A stretch of DNA of 64,000 bases from Prorocentrum cordatum (GCA_963575745.1 CAUYUJ010020170.1:1-64000), one strand, 5' to 3'; counted from the stretch's first letter, positions 40,601 through 51,895 are shown. Numbers and translations: made by a program. Notes: generated by a model from the sequence alone, not told the origin.

Positions 40601-41930
40601 GTGTGAGTGCGTGTGTGTGAGAGAGTGCGAAAGACATACACACATACAGATCTAGATACGTATGTATACATTTGTATGTATGCACCTGCCCCGTTCCCCA
40701 CATATGGGAGAACTTCTCCTTGAACGTTCGCGCATGGCTCAAGGGACCGACTCAGTCGAAATTATCGTTGCCCCTACTCGTGGTGATGAGGGTCATCGTC
40801 GCCGCCGTCATAACATCGTAGCGGTGATGGTGGTAATCGTGTCCGTCGTCGTCGTCGCCATCGTCGTCGTCGTGATCATCACCATCCGCATCATCATAAG
40901 CATCATCATATTCATCATCATCGTCGACATAGATGGTACGAAACCCCATCATCATCACCATGCATCGTCACCAGGATCGTCATCACCTTCATCTTTATCG
41001 CAATCATTGGTGGCATCGCCGTCGTTGTCAGCGTCATCATCGCCATTGCCGTCAACGGCAGATGATCATCACAATGACCACTCTGATCAGAGTGGTCATT
41101 GTGATGATCATCCGTCGTCCTCATGCATGGCACATGGCCGGCATGACCCGCCAGGCGCCTGTCTTGCTCCACAGACGCGCCCATTCAGCCTTCTCGTTGC
41201 TGGACAGCTTCTTGAACTCCTCCCGATGCACAGACTTGGTCTTGTTCAAGTGGTACCTTGCGCGGATCGGGATCGCGCGCAACACTGAATAGCGGTTGGT
41301 GCACACATGGGTGATTCTACAATCTGAAAAACACATCCAGGCTCACTCCTTAAGTCTCCGTTCCCCCTGGTCATCGTCCTCGCCCTCCCCGCGTCATGTT
41401 TTGTGTCTGATCGATCACCCCCCCGCTGCCGCAGGCGTTGCATGGTGTTTTCGTGCTCGGACAGTTGTTTGCGTTTGTCGGCCACCGCCGTCTTCTTCTG
41501 CGCGGGTGCCCTCGCCTTCGGCGGGGGAAGGCGGTCGGCCGAGGCGGAGGAAGGGAGTTGACCCTGGGGATAATATGTTGAATATTGTGCAGTTTTGGCC
41601 TCAATGGTTATTAGTTGCACGCGTATATATGCATGTGTTGTTGCATAGATTGCGTTTGCTGTATATACGTGTGTGTGTAATATATATATATATATATATA
41701 TAAATGCGTGCATATTTATATATACACTGATTTGATATGACACGCTTCCTTTTAACTGCAGTTGTGCATGTTGCCGCATTCGTAGATCAGCACGCACGTA
41801 CAATTGGCTACATCATGTGTTGCATGTGTTGTTGCGTCGCAGTCGCAACATGCATGTGCGCGTGATCATGCTTTATGCGCGTATAATGTGATATCGTGGC
41901 CTTCGCCTTCGCCTTCCCCTTGGGCGGCAT
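37640..41930 (-). CDS. Gene A: multi-exon gene of unknown function (MPPKGKAKAKA start, ASKATKPK end)
   Basis: Assembled by reading for coding islands with plausible acceptors. The start ATG is at 41930 with MPPKGKAKAKATIS, a common type of dinoflagellate N-terminus. Likely exons: 41419-41563 (ADRLPPPKARAPAQKKTAV), 41148-41284 (FKKLSSNEKAEWARLWSKTG), 40686-40737 (TFKEKFSHMWGTGQ), 40385-40535 (NFDFVDALKEEEKKRVRLD), 40160-40243 (AVARVDEIIATCKAVRGW), about 39445-39585 (LTQREVDQFQHSQALTTRLR), 38782-38898 (LAPILGQAARLQAILQGWHE), about 38352-38504 (LPWLAPWEEQLAACTESLDE), and the last exon 37640-37732 ending SLASKATKPK and TAG. Several exons have AG acceptors and GT donors; some donors seem to be GA or GC. 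Introns are microsatellite-rich. The chain and phases are inferred, and the function is unknown. Confidence 0.5.
41061..41112. repeat. Perfect 52-bp palindrome in a gene A intron
   Basis: The sequence from GATGATCATCACAATG at 41061 to its exact reverse complement ending at 41112 has no spacer; the centre is CTGATCAG. It lies between exons at 41148 and 40737. Confidence 0.9.
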
Positions 41931-42236
41931 GGCGCCGCGCGGGGCGCTCACCTCCCCTCCACGCGGGCCTGCATATGGGTTGCCGATCCGCCGCGCGGCC
42001 CGCGCGGGCTCGGGGAGGGCGGCCGATCCCTGCAGCCATGGGGGGTCGAGGTGGATCGACGGTGGGGGAGGTGGGGGAGGTGGGCAGGGGGACGTGGGCG
42101 GTGGGGGATCGAGGTGGGCGGTGGGGGATCGAGGTGGGCTGAGGGGCGGGGCGGGGGGGAGGTGGGCAAGGGGGGGAATGGTGTCGGGTGCCGGAGGGGA
42201 GGGGCGAGGGGGGAGCCAGGTTTTTCCTTTTTTTTT

Positions 42237-42292
<56 letters not shown>

Positions 42293-44084
42293 CTTTTTTT
42301 TTTTTGTTTTTTTTTTTTTTTTTTTCTATTTTTCCAAACCCTCCTCATGAGTCATACAATCGCACCGCCCTCGACCATGGGCACCACAACCACTAGTACC
42401 AACATCGCCATCCACCAAACGCACCCTCTCGCCCCCCTCGCAGCCATCGCGGGCGCCCATTTTGGGTGCCCTGGGGGGGGGGGTTCATTTGGGTGAGGGC
42501 GGCTAAGCCCTTCCCCCAAAAAAATGACGCAAACATGAAAACGCTGACTGCGCATTTCAACGCCGATTAGGAACCCCCCCCCATGGCCCCATGGACGTCC
42601 CCGAATGCCAAAATGTCGCTGGGGGGGGCCCACCACCTGACGAATTCGCCCCAAACCCGACAACCCACGCCACCCCATATGCGCCACCAGCGCCACCATC
42701 ACCACGACGTCAGCACAGCGCACTTGACACCGACAGCACCACACATCATTTGCGCTTCTCCGACGTGTATTGCGTGTGGCCGTCTGCTTGAAGTGGCGCA
42801 GTAGTAGTAGTGAGCGGGAAGCCCGCGCGACAACAACAACAACAACAACACCAACAACAACAACAGCACCAACAACAACAACAATAACAAAAAAACACCA
42901 CCAGCATGATCAGCGCACAGCGAACCTGACATCGACAGCACCACCACCACCACCACCAAGCCTGCGAGCAGGCATGATCACATCAATGTCGTAGGATGCG
43001 TGGGAAGCAGCGGTGTAGTGGTAGCGAGCGGGAAACCAGCGCAACACCAGCAACACCAGCAACAACACAAAAACAAAGAAAACCCCCCCCCCCCAAAAAA
43101 AAAAAAAAAAAAAAAAAAGCGCTCCGAGTGCATGCACGTGCCTGGGCGGCACTCTCTGGGGGGGGGTTCTTGCTCGTGCCCCTGCGCGCATGGGGCGCCC
43201 CCCACGGCGAGAATGCGAGCATATGTCGTGTGTGATGTGGTGCCCCGCTTGGCCCGCGCGGGCCTTCATGGGCCCTCGAGGGCCTATATGGGGGGGGGGG
43301 GGGGGGGGGGGGGGGGCGTCTCCCTTGCATTGCGATTCCCCGTCGGTTTTGAAGTGAACCGATCAAAAATCAAGCTCGCGCGCCCACCGCGGTGGCCCCC
43401 CATGCGCCCCAGCCCCTGCTCACCCTACGGCCGTTGACGGACGAAGCCCTCGAGCGGGCACCCGTGCAGTTGCTTCGAAGATCTCCCCCAGCCAGCTGCG
43501 CCGAGGACGAATCGGAGGAGGGTGAAGAACCAATCGTGGCAATGCCGAGGACGATGACGAGAAGGACACTGGCTCAGGACATATCTGCAGTGGATGGGAG
43601 ATTCGCGTGTACGTGTACACGCACCTCCAGATATATGTACATACATAGCATCGTGCATATAGTCGGATCCTGGCCCGCATCAAGTCACACGAACCTGTAG
43701 GCATACAGGCGTGCACACATATAGGTGAGTAGGCCCATCGATCTACACAGGAGCTCATATTTTTCCACATATATATACCATAAATAGATACAGCCGTGGA
43801 TCCACCTGCATTTGCATAGTTATGTGTCTGTGCACACTCACACGTGTATAACAAATACACACGTGCACAAATCGTTAGCAAGTGATGAGCATCTATGGTC
43901 ACCTGCACCGTTGTGACGCCCACAAGTCCATACGTATGCACATGGTGCAGTCGGAGGTGGCATGATTGGGAGGTACAAGTCCATAAGCATGCGCAAACCC
44001 AATCTATATACACAACTATACATATATAATGTGGTTTGCGCATGCTTATCTGCAGCGCACTCCTATGCAGCACGTGGCTCCACC
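41931..44084. other. Homopolymer and microsatellite region
   Basis: GGTGGGGG-rich block 42050-42215, T-rich run 42227-42335, (AAC)n at 42830-42890, CCACCA run near 42940-42958, C13 followed by A20 at 43085-43118, and a pure G run of about 27 nt near 43289-43316. No supported gene. A possible small exon lies near 43420-43560, but I cannot frame it. Confidence 0.6.
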
Positions 44085-44174
44085 TTATCCGACAACAACT
44101 GTTGCTCGAATCATGCATGCGATCACACATTATCTGACAACAAAGGTTGCTCGAATCATGCATGCGATCAACAT
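44085..44174. repeat. Two-copy 45-bp direct repeat
   Basis: TTGCTCGAATCATGCATGCGATCA is repeated at a 45-nt offset, each copy preceded by TTATC[C/T]GACAACAA. Two or three differences separate the copies. Confidence 0.8.
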
Positions 44175-44290
44175 CTCTCCGTGCATGCTGGAATCATGCG
44201 ACAGTCATTTAACCAACCTCGAGGGCCGCTTCTGCGCTGCAGCGCGCTGGGCCGTGGGTCCGCCCCACTCGGGCGCTCGGTCGGGCGCCG

Positions 44291-44314
44291 CCGCGGCAAG
44301 ACGTCTTGCCGCGG
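44291..44314. repeat. Perfect 24-bp GC-rich palindrome
   Basis: CCGCGGCAAGAC followed directly by its reverse complement. It is located in a GC island 44220-44330 with no supported gene. Confidence 0.85.
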
Positions 44315-44739
44315 TGCCATTCACCTGCCTTGCCGCGCACGGTACATCTACATGGATTGGAGGGAGGGGCACGGGATCACGTGATATGAGGGGCCCATTG
44401 GCGTCGAAGGAACGTTCTGGAGCGTTCTGACCAACTCACAAAGGCAATCGAAACCTCGAGGCTATCGATCATGCAGTGTATCTCTTTGTCGCTCCTCCTT
44501 CCTCTTACTCCTCCTGCTCTCCCCGATCCTCATTCCCCCTGCAATCCTCCTCCCCTTTATGCAGCGAGCGCCATTATCATTCCTTGCACTCTCTACCCCA
44601 TGGCCGTCCTAAAGGGCAGTAAGCAGCGCACTCGGCCCAACAATCCATGCGCACAGCAAGTGGATCACGCACGACAAACCGCAAGACTTGGTTCAATAAC
44701 ATGACCAAGACGACGGCGACGCTCACGGTGAGGACGATG

Positions 44740-45120
44740 GTGGTGGCGACTCCGATGATAGCGTAGATGGTGATGGTGATGGTGGTGGTGCGGATGATGG
44801 TTGTGATGGTTATGAATATCATCATGCAGGGGTGGTGGTGCTGATGATGATGACGACGATGAAGTTTATGATGATGAGGACGGCGATGCTGATGATGCTG
44901 ATGATGATGCTGATGATGCTGATGATTATGATGATGCTGACGCTGATGACTGTGACAATGCTGCTGACGAGGATGGTGGTGATGACGATGACGGCGATAA
45001 TGATGCTGATGATGATGGTGCTGCTGATGATGATAACGTTGATGATTGTGAGTATGCTGGTGATGATTACGAGTATGAGTCTGATGGCCATTCTGATGAT
45101 GATGGTGATGCTGACGATGC
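44740..45120. repeat. GAT/GCT trinucleotide-rich block
   Basis: Imperfect GATGAT and GATGCTGAT repeats over about 380 bp just beyond the stop of gene B. No coding evidence. Confidence 0.7.
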
Positions 45121-45181
45121 TATGCTATCACGCGTGTGCCGCAAGCCTTCCCTGCCCACCTGCTCGACGAGTCGACGTCGA

Positions 45182-47777
45182 TCACGCCCCGTCGGCGTCG
45201 TATATAGCCCGGTACTGCTCATCCGTCATCGCCTTCGCCATTTTCTTGTCCGTCACCTTGAGCTCGAAGATCTTGAAGAGCACGGCCTGCGATGGCGGGC
45301 GCGAGGAGGAGGGGGGAGGGGGGGCGAGGAGGAGCGGTGGAGAGGATGGTAAGGGAACGGAGGAGGCAGGAGGAGGGAGAGGGGGAGGGGGGAGGGGATG
45401 GGGAGAGAATTGGGGGAGGGAGCAGTGGGAGGAGGGGGAGGGATGGAGGGGGGAGGGAGGGAGGGGATCGAGGATGGCGACGGACGAGAGGGAAAGAGAA
45501 GGCTATCTCCTCCAGGTATCCTCCTCGTCCTCCTCCCCCTCCTCATTCACATGCGCCTCCATGCACTGCTCGCTGAGCTCCTCGCGCTCCTGGTCGGTGT
45601 GGCCCGTGGACCACATGGCGTCCCTGATGCTCGTGAACTGCTTGAAGGCGCGCATCTCCGTCGTCTTGTAGTCGATGCAGCTGATCTTCTCCGACGCGCG
45701 CCTGCAATGGAGTGAAATCGAGCATCGGATCTGTATATACCCCCCCCCCCTGAGATTTTCGGTACCGGCGTCGCTTGTGTGTATATATATATATACATAT
45801 GTGTAGATATATGTAGATATATGTATATGCACACATACATTGAAACTCTCAGGGCGGGTGCATGTATATCTAATGCTCGATTTCGGTCCCTGGTCCTCGT
45901 GTGCAGGATGCGCCAGCCCATGCCCGTGCCGTCGTCGTAGTAGCACCTGCTCCTGCCAGTCCGCGTCGTCCAAGGGGACTTGTCGCCATCCTCGGCCCCG
46001 GGGGCCGCGGCGGCCTCGGCGGCTGCCTCGGGGGCCGCGGCGGCCTCGACGTCCATGATCACCACGTCCGCCTCCTCTTCCTCCTTGCCGTCCATGATTA
46101 CCACGTCCGCCTCCTCTTCCTCCTTGCCGCCCTCGTCCTGGGCCTCCTCCTCTTCACCCTCGGCGTCCTCAAGGCCCTCGTCGGCGTCCTCATCGCCTCC
46201 GCCCTCGGCGTCATCGCCGCCCTCCTCCTCTCCGCCCTCGGCGTCCTCGTCGCCTCCGCCCTCGGCGAGCTCGCCGCCTCCGCCCTCGAGGACCTCGTCC
46301 TCCTCGGCGCCCTCTTCCTCCTCGACCTCGGGCTCCTCGATCTCGACGGGCTTGGCGATCGCAGCCTCGATCGAGGCTCGACCGAGATTCGAGGATGACG
46401 AGGCGGTGCGTGATCGGAGAAACGAATCGGAGGGGTCGAGGGCGAGGATCCTTGACCTCCCCCCTGCAGGGCCCCAGCTCGGAGGCGGAAGGGAGGAGGT
46501 CCAGGGATCTTCTCGATCGAGGCCCCTCCTCCTCGATTATCCGATCCTGCTCCTGGTCCTCGAGCAATCCAGTTCGAGCCTCAGCCGCCGCGGGGCGCCG
46601 AAGGGCAGCGCCTGGCGCCGCCGCGGGGCGCCGAAGGGCAGCGCCTGGCGCCGCCGCGGGGCGCTTCACGATCTTCGGGAGATCCAGCACCTCCTCCTTC
46701 TTGATGCCGAGCGGCCTCTCGACCGTCTTCGGCTCCTTCTTGACCTTCTTCTCCGAGCTCCCGGAAAGGAAATGAGGGGGAGGAGGAGGAGGAGGAGGAA
46801 GATGAGAAGGAGGCGGAGGAGGAGGAGGAGGAGGAGGATGAGGAGGATCGATGAGAAGAAGAACGAGGAGGAGGCTCGAGGAGGAGGGGGAGGAGGCACG
46901 GAGTAAGAGGATGAGGGCGAGGATGAGGATGATGATGGGGAGGAGGAAGAGGGGGAGGAGGAGGAGGAAGAGGAGGAGGGGGAGGAGGAGGAGGAGGAGG
47001 AGGAGGATAGGAGGAGGGGGGGAGGAGGAGGATAATGATGAGGATGATGATGAGGAGGAGGAGGAGGAGGAGTACGAGCTGTGACTAGGAGCGAGATGGA
47101 GGAGGAGAAGGATCGAGGAGGAGGATCGAGGAGGAGGGGGATCCTCTTGTGCTTGCGCTTGCTCGTCTTCTTCGCATGCACCTTGTGCTTCTGGCCGAGG
47201 AGGCTCCGCACGAATGAGATCTTCTTGAGCCTGCTCGCCTTCGCGGCGGCCACGGCGTCGGCCTCGGCGCCCACGGCGTCGGCCTCGGCGTCGGCGTCGG
47301 CCTCGGCGTCGGCCTCGGCGTCGGCCTCGACCACGGCCACGGCGTCGGCCTCGGCCACGGCGTCGGCCTTGGCCACGGCGTCGGCCTCGGGCCCGTCGTC
47401 GCACAGATCCACCGCGCCCGCTTGTACCTGGCAAGCGAAGGGTCAGCGAAGAGGATAGGGGGTCTGATCAGAGGAGGGGGGCCAGGGGGTCGAGGGGAGG
47501 GAGGTGCGAAAGAAACGGTGACTGAGCAGGAAAGCCGGACGCAGGGAGATAGGATGCGCGAGGGATCGAGGGGGGGGCAGGAGCAGGAGGATGAGGATGC
47601 GGGCAGGATGGAGAATAGAAGGACGCGGCTTTCGACTTTCTAGAGGATGAGGAGGGTGAGGAGGACGAGGGGGATGAGAAGGATGAGAAGGAAGCTGAGG
47701 AGGGAGAGGATGGAGGGAACCTGCCGAAGCAGGTTCCTGAACTGCTCCTCCTCGTAGATCTCGTCGTCGCCCTCCAT
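45182..47777 (-). CDS. Gene B: multi-exon acidic and KRPAA-repeat protein
   Basis: ATG at 47777 begins MEGDDEIYEEEQFRNLLRQ, ending at a CAG|GTTCCC donor (exon 47721-47777). Exon 2, from a CTTGCCAG acceptor at 47427 to about 47145, has a long ADAEADAV repeat and then KKISFVRSLLGQKHKVHAKK. Exon 3, about 46530-46757, has SEKKVKKEPKTVERPLGIKK, then two tandem copies of RRPAAAPGAAL, the KRPAA style seen in many dinoflagellate proteins. Exon 4, about 45905-46383, is strongly acidic with a 13-residue GKEEEEADVVIMD duplication, then RSRCYYDDGTGMGWRILH. Exon 5, 45551-45701, has CIDYKTTEMRAFKQFTSIRD. Exon 6, 45182-45286, has VLFKIFELKVTDKKMAKAMT and ends YDADGA-TGA. The last intron has a GT donor, a GCAG acceptor and a matching phase. 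No known domain; probably nuclear, from its composition. Confidence 0.6.
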
Positions 47778-47896
47778 GGGCGCGTCGATCTGGCGGCCGG
47801 CGCTCTCCTACTGGGAAGCGGCAGACGTTGATGAGAAGGAGGGGAAGGGGCCGCATGACATTAAATCGATGGCGTCGTAAGCTAAAGTTGCCAGGA

Positions 47897-47926
47897 CGCG
47901 GGGTAGGGATGGGCCCCTACCCCGCG
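47897..47926. terminator. GC hairpin, 12-bp stem, 12 nt after a stop codon
   Basis: CGCGGGGTAGGG, a 6-nt loop, then the exact complement. It lies just downstream (minus strand) of the TAA at 47938-47940. The role is inferred from position: 3' processing or intergenic spacing signal. Confidence 0.45.
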
Positions 47927-47937
47927 CCCACGCTACC

Positions 47938-48128
47938 TTAACTTTCGACGCCCTCTTGAATGTAATAAGGATGTCGATCAGATGGGTAACTCCTGCCCCA
48001 AGTTCGACGCTCTTCAGTTCTCCCTAGAGGGTCCTGGAGCTCCTCGCGACAGGGCTGTGTGTCGATGCCGTTGATGCGCTGCCAATGCGCGTGGATTCGC
48101 CGAATGCTCCGAGCCTGTATGTACCTTT
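47938..48128 (-). CDS. Terminal exon of an unassigned gene (ends QEGVES)
   Basis: Coding island KRYIQARSIRRIHAHWQRIN, then TQPCREELQDPLGRTEER, ending YYIQEGVES and TAA. Acceptor candidates are at 48118 or 48128. Its upstream partner exons are uncertain: the 48437-48577 exon upstream carries its own stop. Function unknown. Confidence 0.4.
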
Positions 48129-48333
48129 TGCGGCAGGCAGGCTGATCGAGCCCCCCCCTCGAGGTCGACGGAATGGAGATCGGGAGGATCAATCGAAGTG
48201 AGAGGGAGGGGAGGAGAACGGAGAGACACGACAGGAGGATGGAGGGACAATGGGAGGGAGCATGACTAAGGGGGACGAGGGAAGGGGACGACTGGATCAA
48301 AGAGTAACACTGTCTGGCTTAATCCTTCCCCCG

Positions 48334-48375
48334 CCTCCTCCCGCGCTTGCTTTATAGAGCAAGCGCGGGGGGAGG
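48334..48375. repeat. Hairpin, 18-bp stem with one mismatch
   Basis: CCTCCTCCCGCGCTTGCT, loop TTATAG, then its complement with a single change. It stands 22 nt from the next hairpin. Confidence 0.85.
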
Positions 48376-48397
48376 TGGGCAGCAGCAAGCGTGTATG

Positions 48398-48441
48398 CTT
48401 GAGGAGGAACCGCCCCTGTATAGGGGCGGTTCCTCCTCAAG
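48398..48441. terminator. Perfect 20-bp hairpin overlapping a stop codon
   Basis: CTTGAGGAGGAACCGCCCCT, loop GTAT, then the exact complement. On the minus strand the TGA of the exon 48437-48577 lies inside the first arm. With the hairpin at 48334 it forms a two-hairpin 3' flank. A regulatory or 3'-end role is inference. Confidence 0.55.
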
Positions 48442-48975
48442 TTGTCTTCGCCCAGTCCCTTAACCCGTGGTACATGTGCCCTGCAACCACCTTCGAAGCG
48501 GGCTTCCTCTTCCTGGGGTCCTGCTCGCGCAAGAACTTGTGAACGTCATCCTCGAACGCGATGCTCCATGCCGCCTTCTAAGTGATGGGGGTGGCTAGCC
48601 CATACTCCTCTCGTCCTCCATCCCGTCTTCCTTCCTCCTCCTCGTCCTCGTCCTCCTTGCACCCCCTCCTCTCTCTTGACTTAGATTACGCCTCCCTCAC
48701 CGTTGCCTCCTCCTGTTTCTACCGCCTACTCCCTCCTCCAGCGTATACGTACCGCTGCCTTCCTCTCCTCCTCCTCCTCCTCCTCCTCCTCCTCCTCCTC
48801 CTCCTCCTCCTCCCTCGGAGCCTCTACCCTCCTCGAGCCTCCTCCTCTCCCTCCTCATCTCATCCGTCTCCTCATCATCCTGAAATCGTAAGTCGGTCGC
48901 AGCCTGCATCGTCTTCTGGCTGAAGCGTTTGCCCTCGCCGATGCCGTGGAGCTGCTTGCACGTCGGTTCCCACGC
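48437..48975 (-). CDS. Two exons of an unassigned gene (WEPTCKQLHGIGEGKRFSQK ... GLRDWAKTT)
   Basis: Exon 48880-48975 follows a CACCAG acceptor and encodes WEPTCKQLHGIGEGKRFSQK, then MQAATDLRFQ. Exon 48437-48577 follows an ACTTAG acceptor and encodes KAAWSIAFEDDVHKFLREQD, then KPASKVVAGHMYHGLRDWAKTT and TGA. Both start in phase 0 and 48880-48975 is exactly 32 codons, so they join in frame. The donor would then be CAG|GATGAT, a GA donor of the non-canonical kind known in dinoflagellates. Function unknown. It may be the 3' end of the exon set starting at 50917. Confidence 0.5.
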
Positions 48976-49528
48976 CTGGTGGGCGTGTCAGAATCGACAG
49001 AACGGGAGGAGGAGGAGGAATAAGACGATACTGGTCGCTCTCTAGGCTCGAGAATGTGAACAGGACAAGCTGCGATCACAGGGGTGCACCCTAGGATATC
49101 CTGAACCACAGCGGGAAACTTCATAAAAGGTAACAGCGGGTGAGGGGGGCTAGGGCGTGTTGGAGGGTGCGACCGAGTCGACTACGCCGCCAACGATCAC
49201 ACGAATCGAGACGAGCTGCTCTGTCTCGATCCTCCTCCTGTCAGCCTCGATCCTTATCCTCGAGCATCATTCCGATCCTATCAGCCTCGATCCTCCTCCT
49301 CGATCCTCGATCCTCCTGTCATCCTCGATCATGATCCTTATCCTCGATCCTCCTCCTGCCAGCCTCCTTATCCTCAGCCTCCTTACCCTCCTTATCGTCC
49401 TCTTCGTCGTCGTCGCCGCCGCCGTCGCCGTCGTCATCTTTGTCGTCGTCGTCGTCGCCGTCGTCATCGTCGATCGTCATCTTCGTCATCTGTGTCGTCG
49501 TCGGTTTCAACGTAGTCCCCTCATCGCG

Positions 49529-50917
49529 CCTTCAAAAACCCCGGGTTCGGGCGCGACTGGTACTCGGGCGTGTAGCTCGAGAAGTCCACGATGACGTCAC
49601 TGCCTGGGCGGTGGGGCGGACCGCGTACTGGAGGAGGAGGAACGCGACGAGGAACGCGGGGACGTTGAGCGGTGAGACGAAGGCGGAGGATGATGAGGAG
49701 GAGGAGGACCGATGCAGAGAAGCAGGAGGAGGTGTGAACATGAGGAACAGCAAGAGCGACAAAGAGAATAAGCGAGCAATCAAGTCGGCTGCAGCCTCCT
49801 CCTCTTCCTCCTCCTCTTCCTCCTCGTTCATTCTACTCCTCACCCATCCTCCTCCTACTCGTCGCCCTCATCTTCCTATATGTTACTGTAGCCTCCTCTG
49901 TTTACCTTCACAACTTCCTCATCAATCGCATCATCCTCCTGATCCTGCTCCTCGTATCCTCCAGCTGTACTCCTCATCCTTCTTGAACCCCATTCGCGCC
50001 CATCAGCATGGGGGCGTCCTCGAGCCCGACGATCGCCCGGCGCCAGCGCGGCTCGCCCCCCCCCCCCCCCTCCTCATCGGATATGCCCCTCGAGTGGGAG
50101 ATCTGAGGATCGGGATCGTGATTCCACCAGCCTCTCCCCTGCATCATACCATTCACCTACTCATCCAAAAACATCCCCGTGCCCTCACCCCCACGGCTCG
50201 CCGTGGCCGACGTCGCAGGGTCCACGCGGGCGCACGGCTGGCGCTCGAACTTGTCGGCCTTGCGGGGGGCGGCAACGGTGCCAGAAGATGGGGAGGCGGG
50301 GGAAGAGGAGGATGCAAGAGGAGGAGGAGGAGCTCGATGGGGGAGAGGTTCACTCCCGATATCTCGCCTCCTCTGGTTCCTCTTCCTCCCCCTCCTCGTG
50401 CACGTATGGCTTCAGCTCGGAAGCGCCGATCTCGACGTCTTCGCCGATGTCATCGAATGCGGCTGCGAGTCGAACGTACTCTCGAGGATATTGATCATTA
50501 GCTCGGAACGCACGCTCGCCCTGCATTCCAGGAGGATGAAGAGGAGGGGCGCACGCTCGATGTACGAGAAGGGGTAGGAGGAGGATTGATGAGAATGATA
50601 GACAGTCCTCGACTCGGTCTGCCGCGCCGAGGTCGAACCAACTGACAAGTTTGGAGAAGTGGCGGTACCGTGCAACGAACGTGTTTTTAGCCATGAACTT
50701 CAGTTTGCTGCACTTGTCATCCCAAGACGTCTGATCGATGGTCCACGGAATATAGCCGGTGATGGCAACGGGCTTCATCTATAGGAGTCGGGGAGAGCAG
50801 TTGAAGGAAGGAAGATGGAGGAGGATGAGGACCTCAAAGCGGTATTTCCGCAAGTCTTCCTGCATGGCGTTCTGTAGACGGGTTATGGCAATCAAGTCGG
50901 CGGCGTCGATGCCCATG
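49529..50917 (-). CDS. Exon set of an unassigned gene (ITRLQNAMQEDLRKYRFE ... RPNPGFLKAR)
   Basis: Coding islands on one strand: 50832-50917 (MGIDAADLIAITRLQNAMQE, donor GAG|GTCCTC), about 50610-50778 (acceptor TATAG; MKPVAITGYIPWTIDQTSWD, then NTFVARYRHFSKLVSWFDL), about 50395-50520 (YVRLAAAFDDIGEDVEIGAS), about 50185-50262 (APRKADKFERQPCARVDPAT), about 50005-50060 (EPRWRRAIVGLEDAPMLMG), and 49529-49594 (DVIVDFSSYTPEYQSRPNPG, ending FLKAR-TGA). A GC donor (AAG|GCGCGA) before that TGA would allow it to continue to the 48975 exon. Introns are TCC- and GA-rich. No family recognised. Confidence 0.4.
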
Positions 50918-50989
50918 CAGACCGAAGGAGGGGGGAGAGAAAGAGAGAGAGATACAGGTAATGATAGTATATATGAACAGCATTACATA

Positions 50990-51446
50990 CAGCGTTGCAT
51001 ACAAGTATATCTACACATATATATATATATATATAGCATTACAAACAAGTATGTTTGTTAACTTACCAACGCTATAGAGATGTAGAGGGCATGCGCGCAA
51101 GATCCGGTCAGAACAGGATCCGTCTTAGGAGGAAGGAAAAGGAGGGTATGAGGGCATGCCTTGCCGCGAGGCATGTCCTCGATCGCAGGGCACGGCGGGT
51201 GCCATCCTGGCCATCCCGCGGACCCGCTCGCCATGGCGAGCTGCGCCCCCGCGAGGAAGAGGGAAAGGCCAGGGTGCATAAACGAAGAGGGAAAGGCGAG
51301 GGACAGGCGAGGGACAGGCGAGGGAAAGGGTGGAGACGAAGAGGGCGGTGCGCGGCGGCTTGGCCGCGCGGGGGCGGCCTCGAGGCTGGAGGGCGCGCGA
51401 GGCACTGGCAAACTCCCCCCTCCCAGGCCTCAGTCGCTGTCGACGT
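50990..51446. other. Spacer, possible first exon near 51150-51235
   Basis: An (AT)n microsatellite at 51015-51040. On the minus strand an ATG near 51235 opens a short frame, MASGSAGWPGWHPPCPAIED, of uncertain status. Nothing else supported. Confidence 0.3.
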
Positions 51447-51512
51447 ACTGAATGTCGCTGTCCCCGTCATCGGGCTCGCTCGAAGTGACCCACTCGGGGT
51501 CGTCGCCCAGCC
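51447..51512 (-). CDS. Candidate terminal exon (GDDPEWVTSSEPDDGD ... VDSD)
   Basis: A short acidic island, GDDPEWVTSSEPDDGDSDIQ, ends YVDSD and TGA near 51447. It is preceded by an AAG acceptor candidate about 20 codons upstream. It would be the 3' end of a gene located further right, but the YR element begins there, so it may be isolated. Confidence 0.3.
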
Positions 51513-51895
51513 TTATCACATTGAGGGGGGCGATCGATCCACAGCGAAAGGTCGATCGATCGCCGCAGTTTTTATATATGGAAACCCCGGAACGATCAAA
51601 AACAACACATTACCACTCATAGTACGATCGACAGCAACTGAGGCCGAAGCTCTGTCTCCGAGGGTGGCGGCGGCAACGGGCGGGGGACGTTCAGAATCAC
51701 GTGGACATAGACGTCCGCCCACGTGCTCCACAAGCGTATTGGCGGCGCGAGCCACGTGACCACTACGCTGCGGGCCTCCATCTTGGGCCTGAACGCGCGC
51801 GCGTGCATAGAAACTCATTTGCCAAACGATATGTATGTACATCGTTAGCGTGTGTATCAGACGCGTCTACCTATATATATATATATATATAAATA

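Noticed and set aside
46211-47434. 407-codon Arg/Gly frame on the minus strand
   Set aside because: It spans several exons and introns of gene B. Only the short SEKKVKKEPKTVERP part is in the coding frame.
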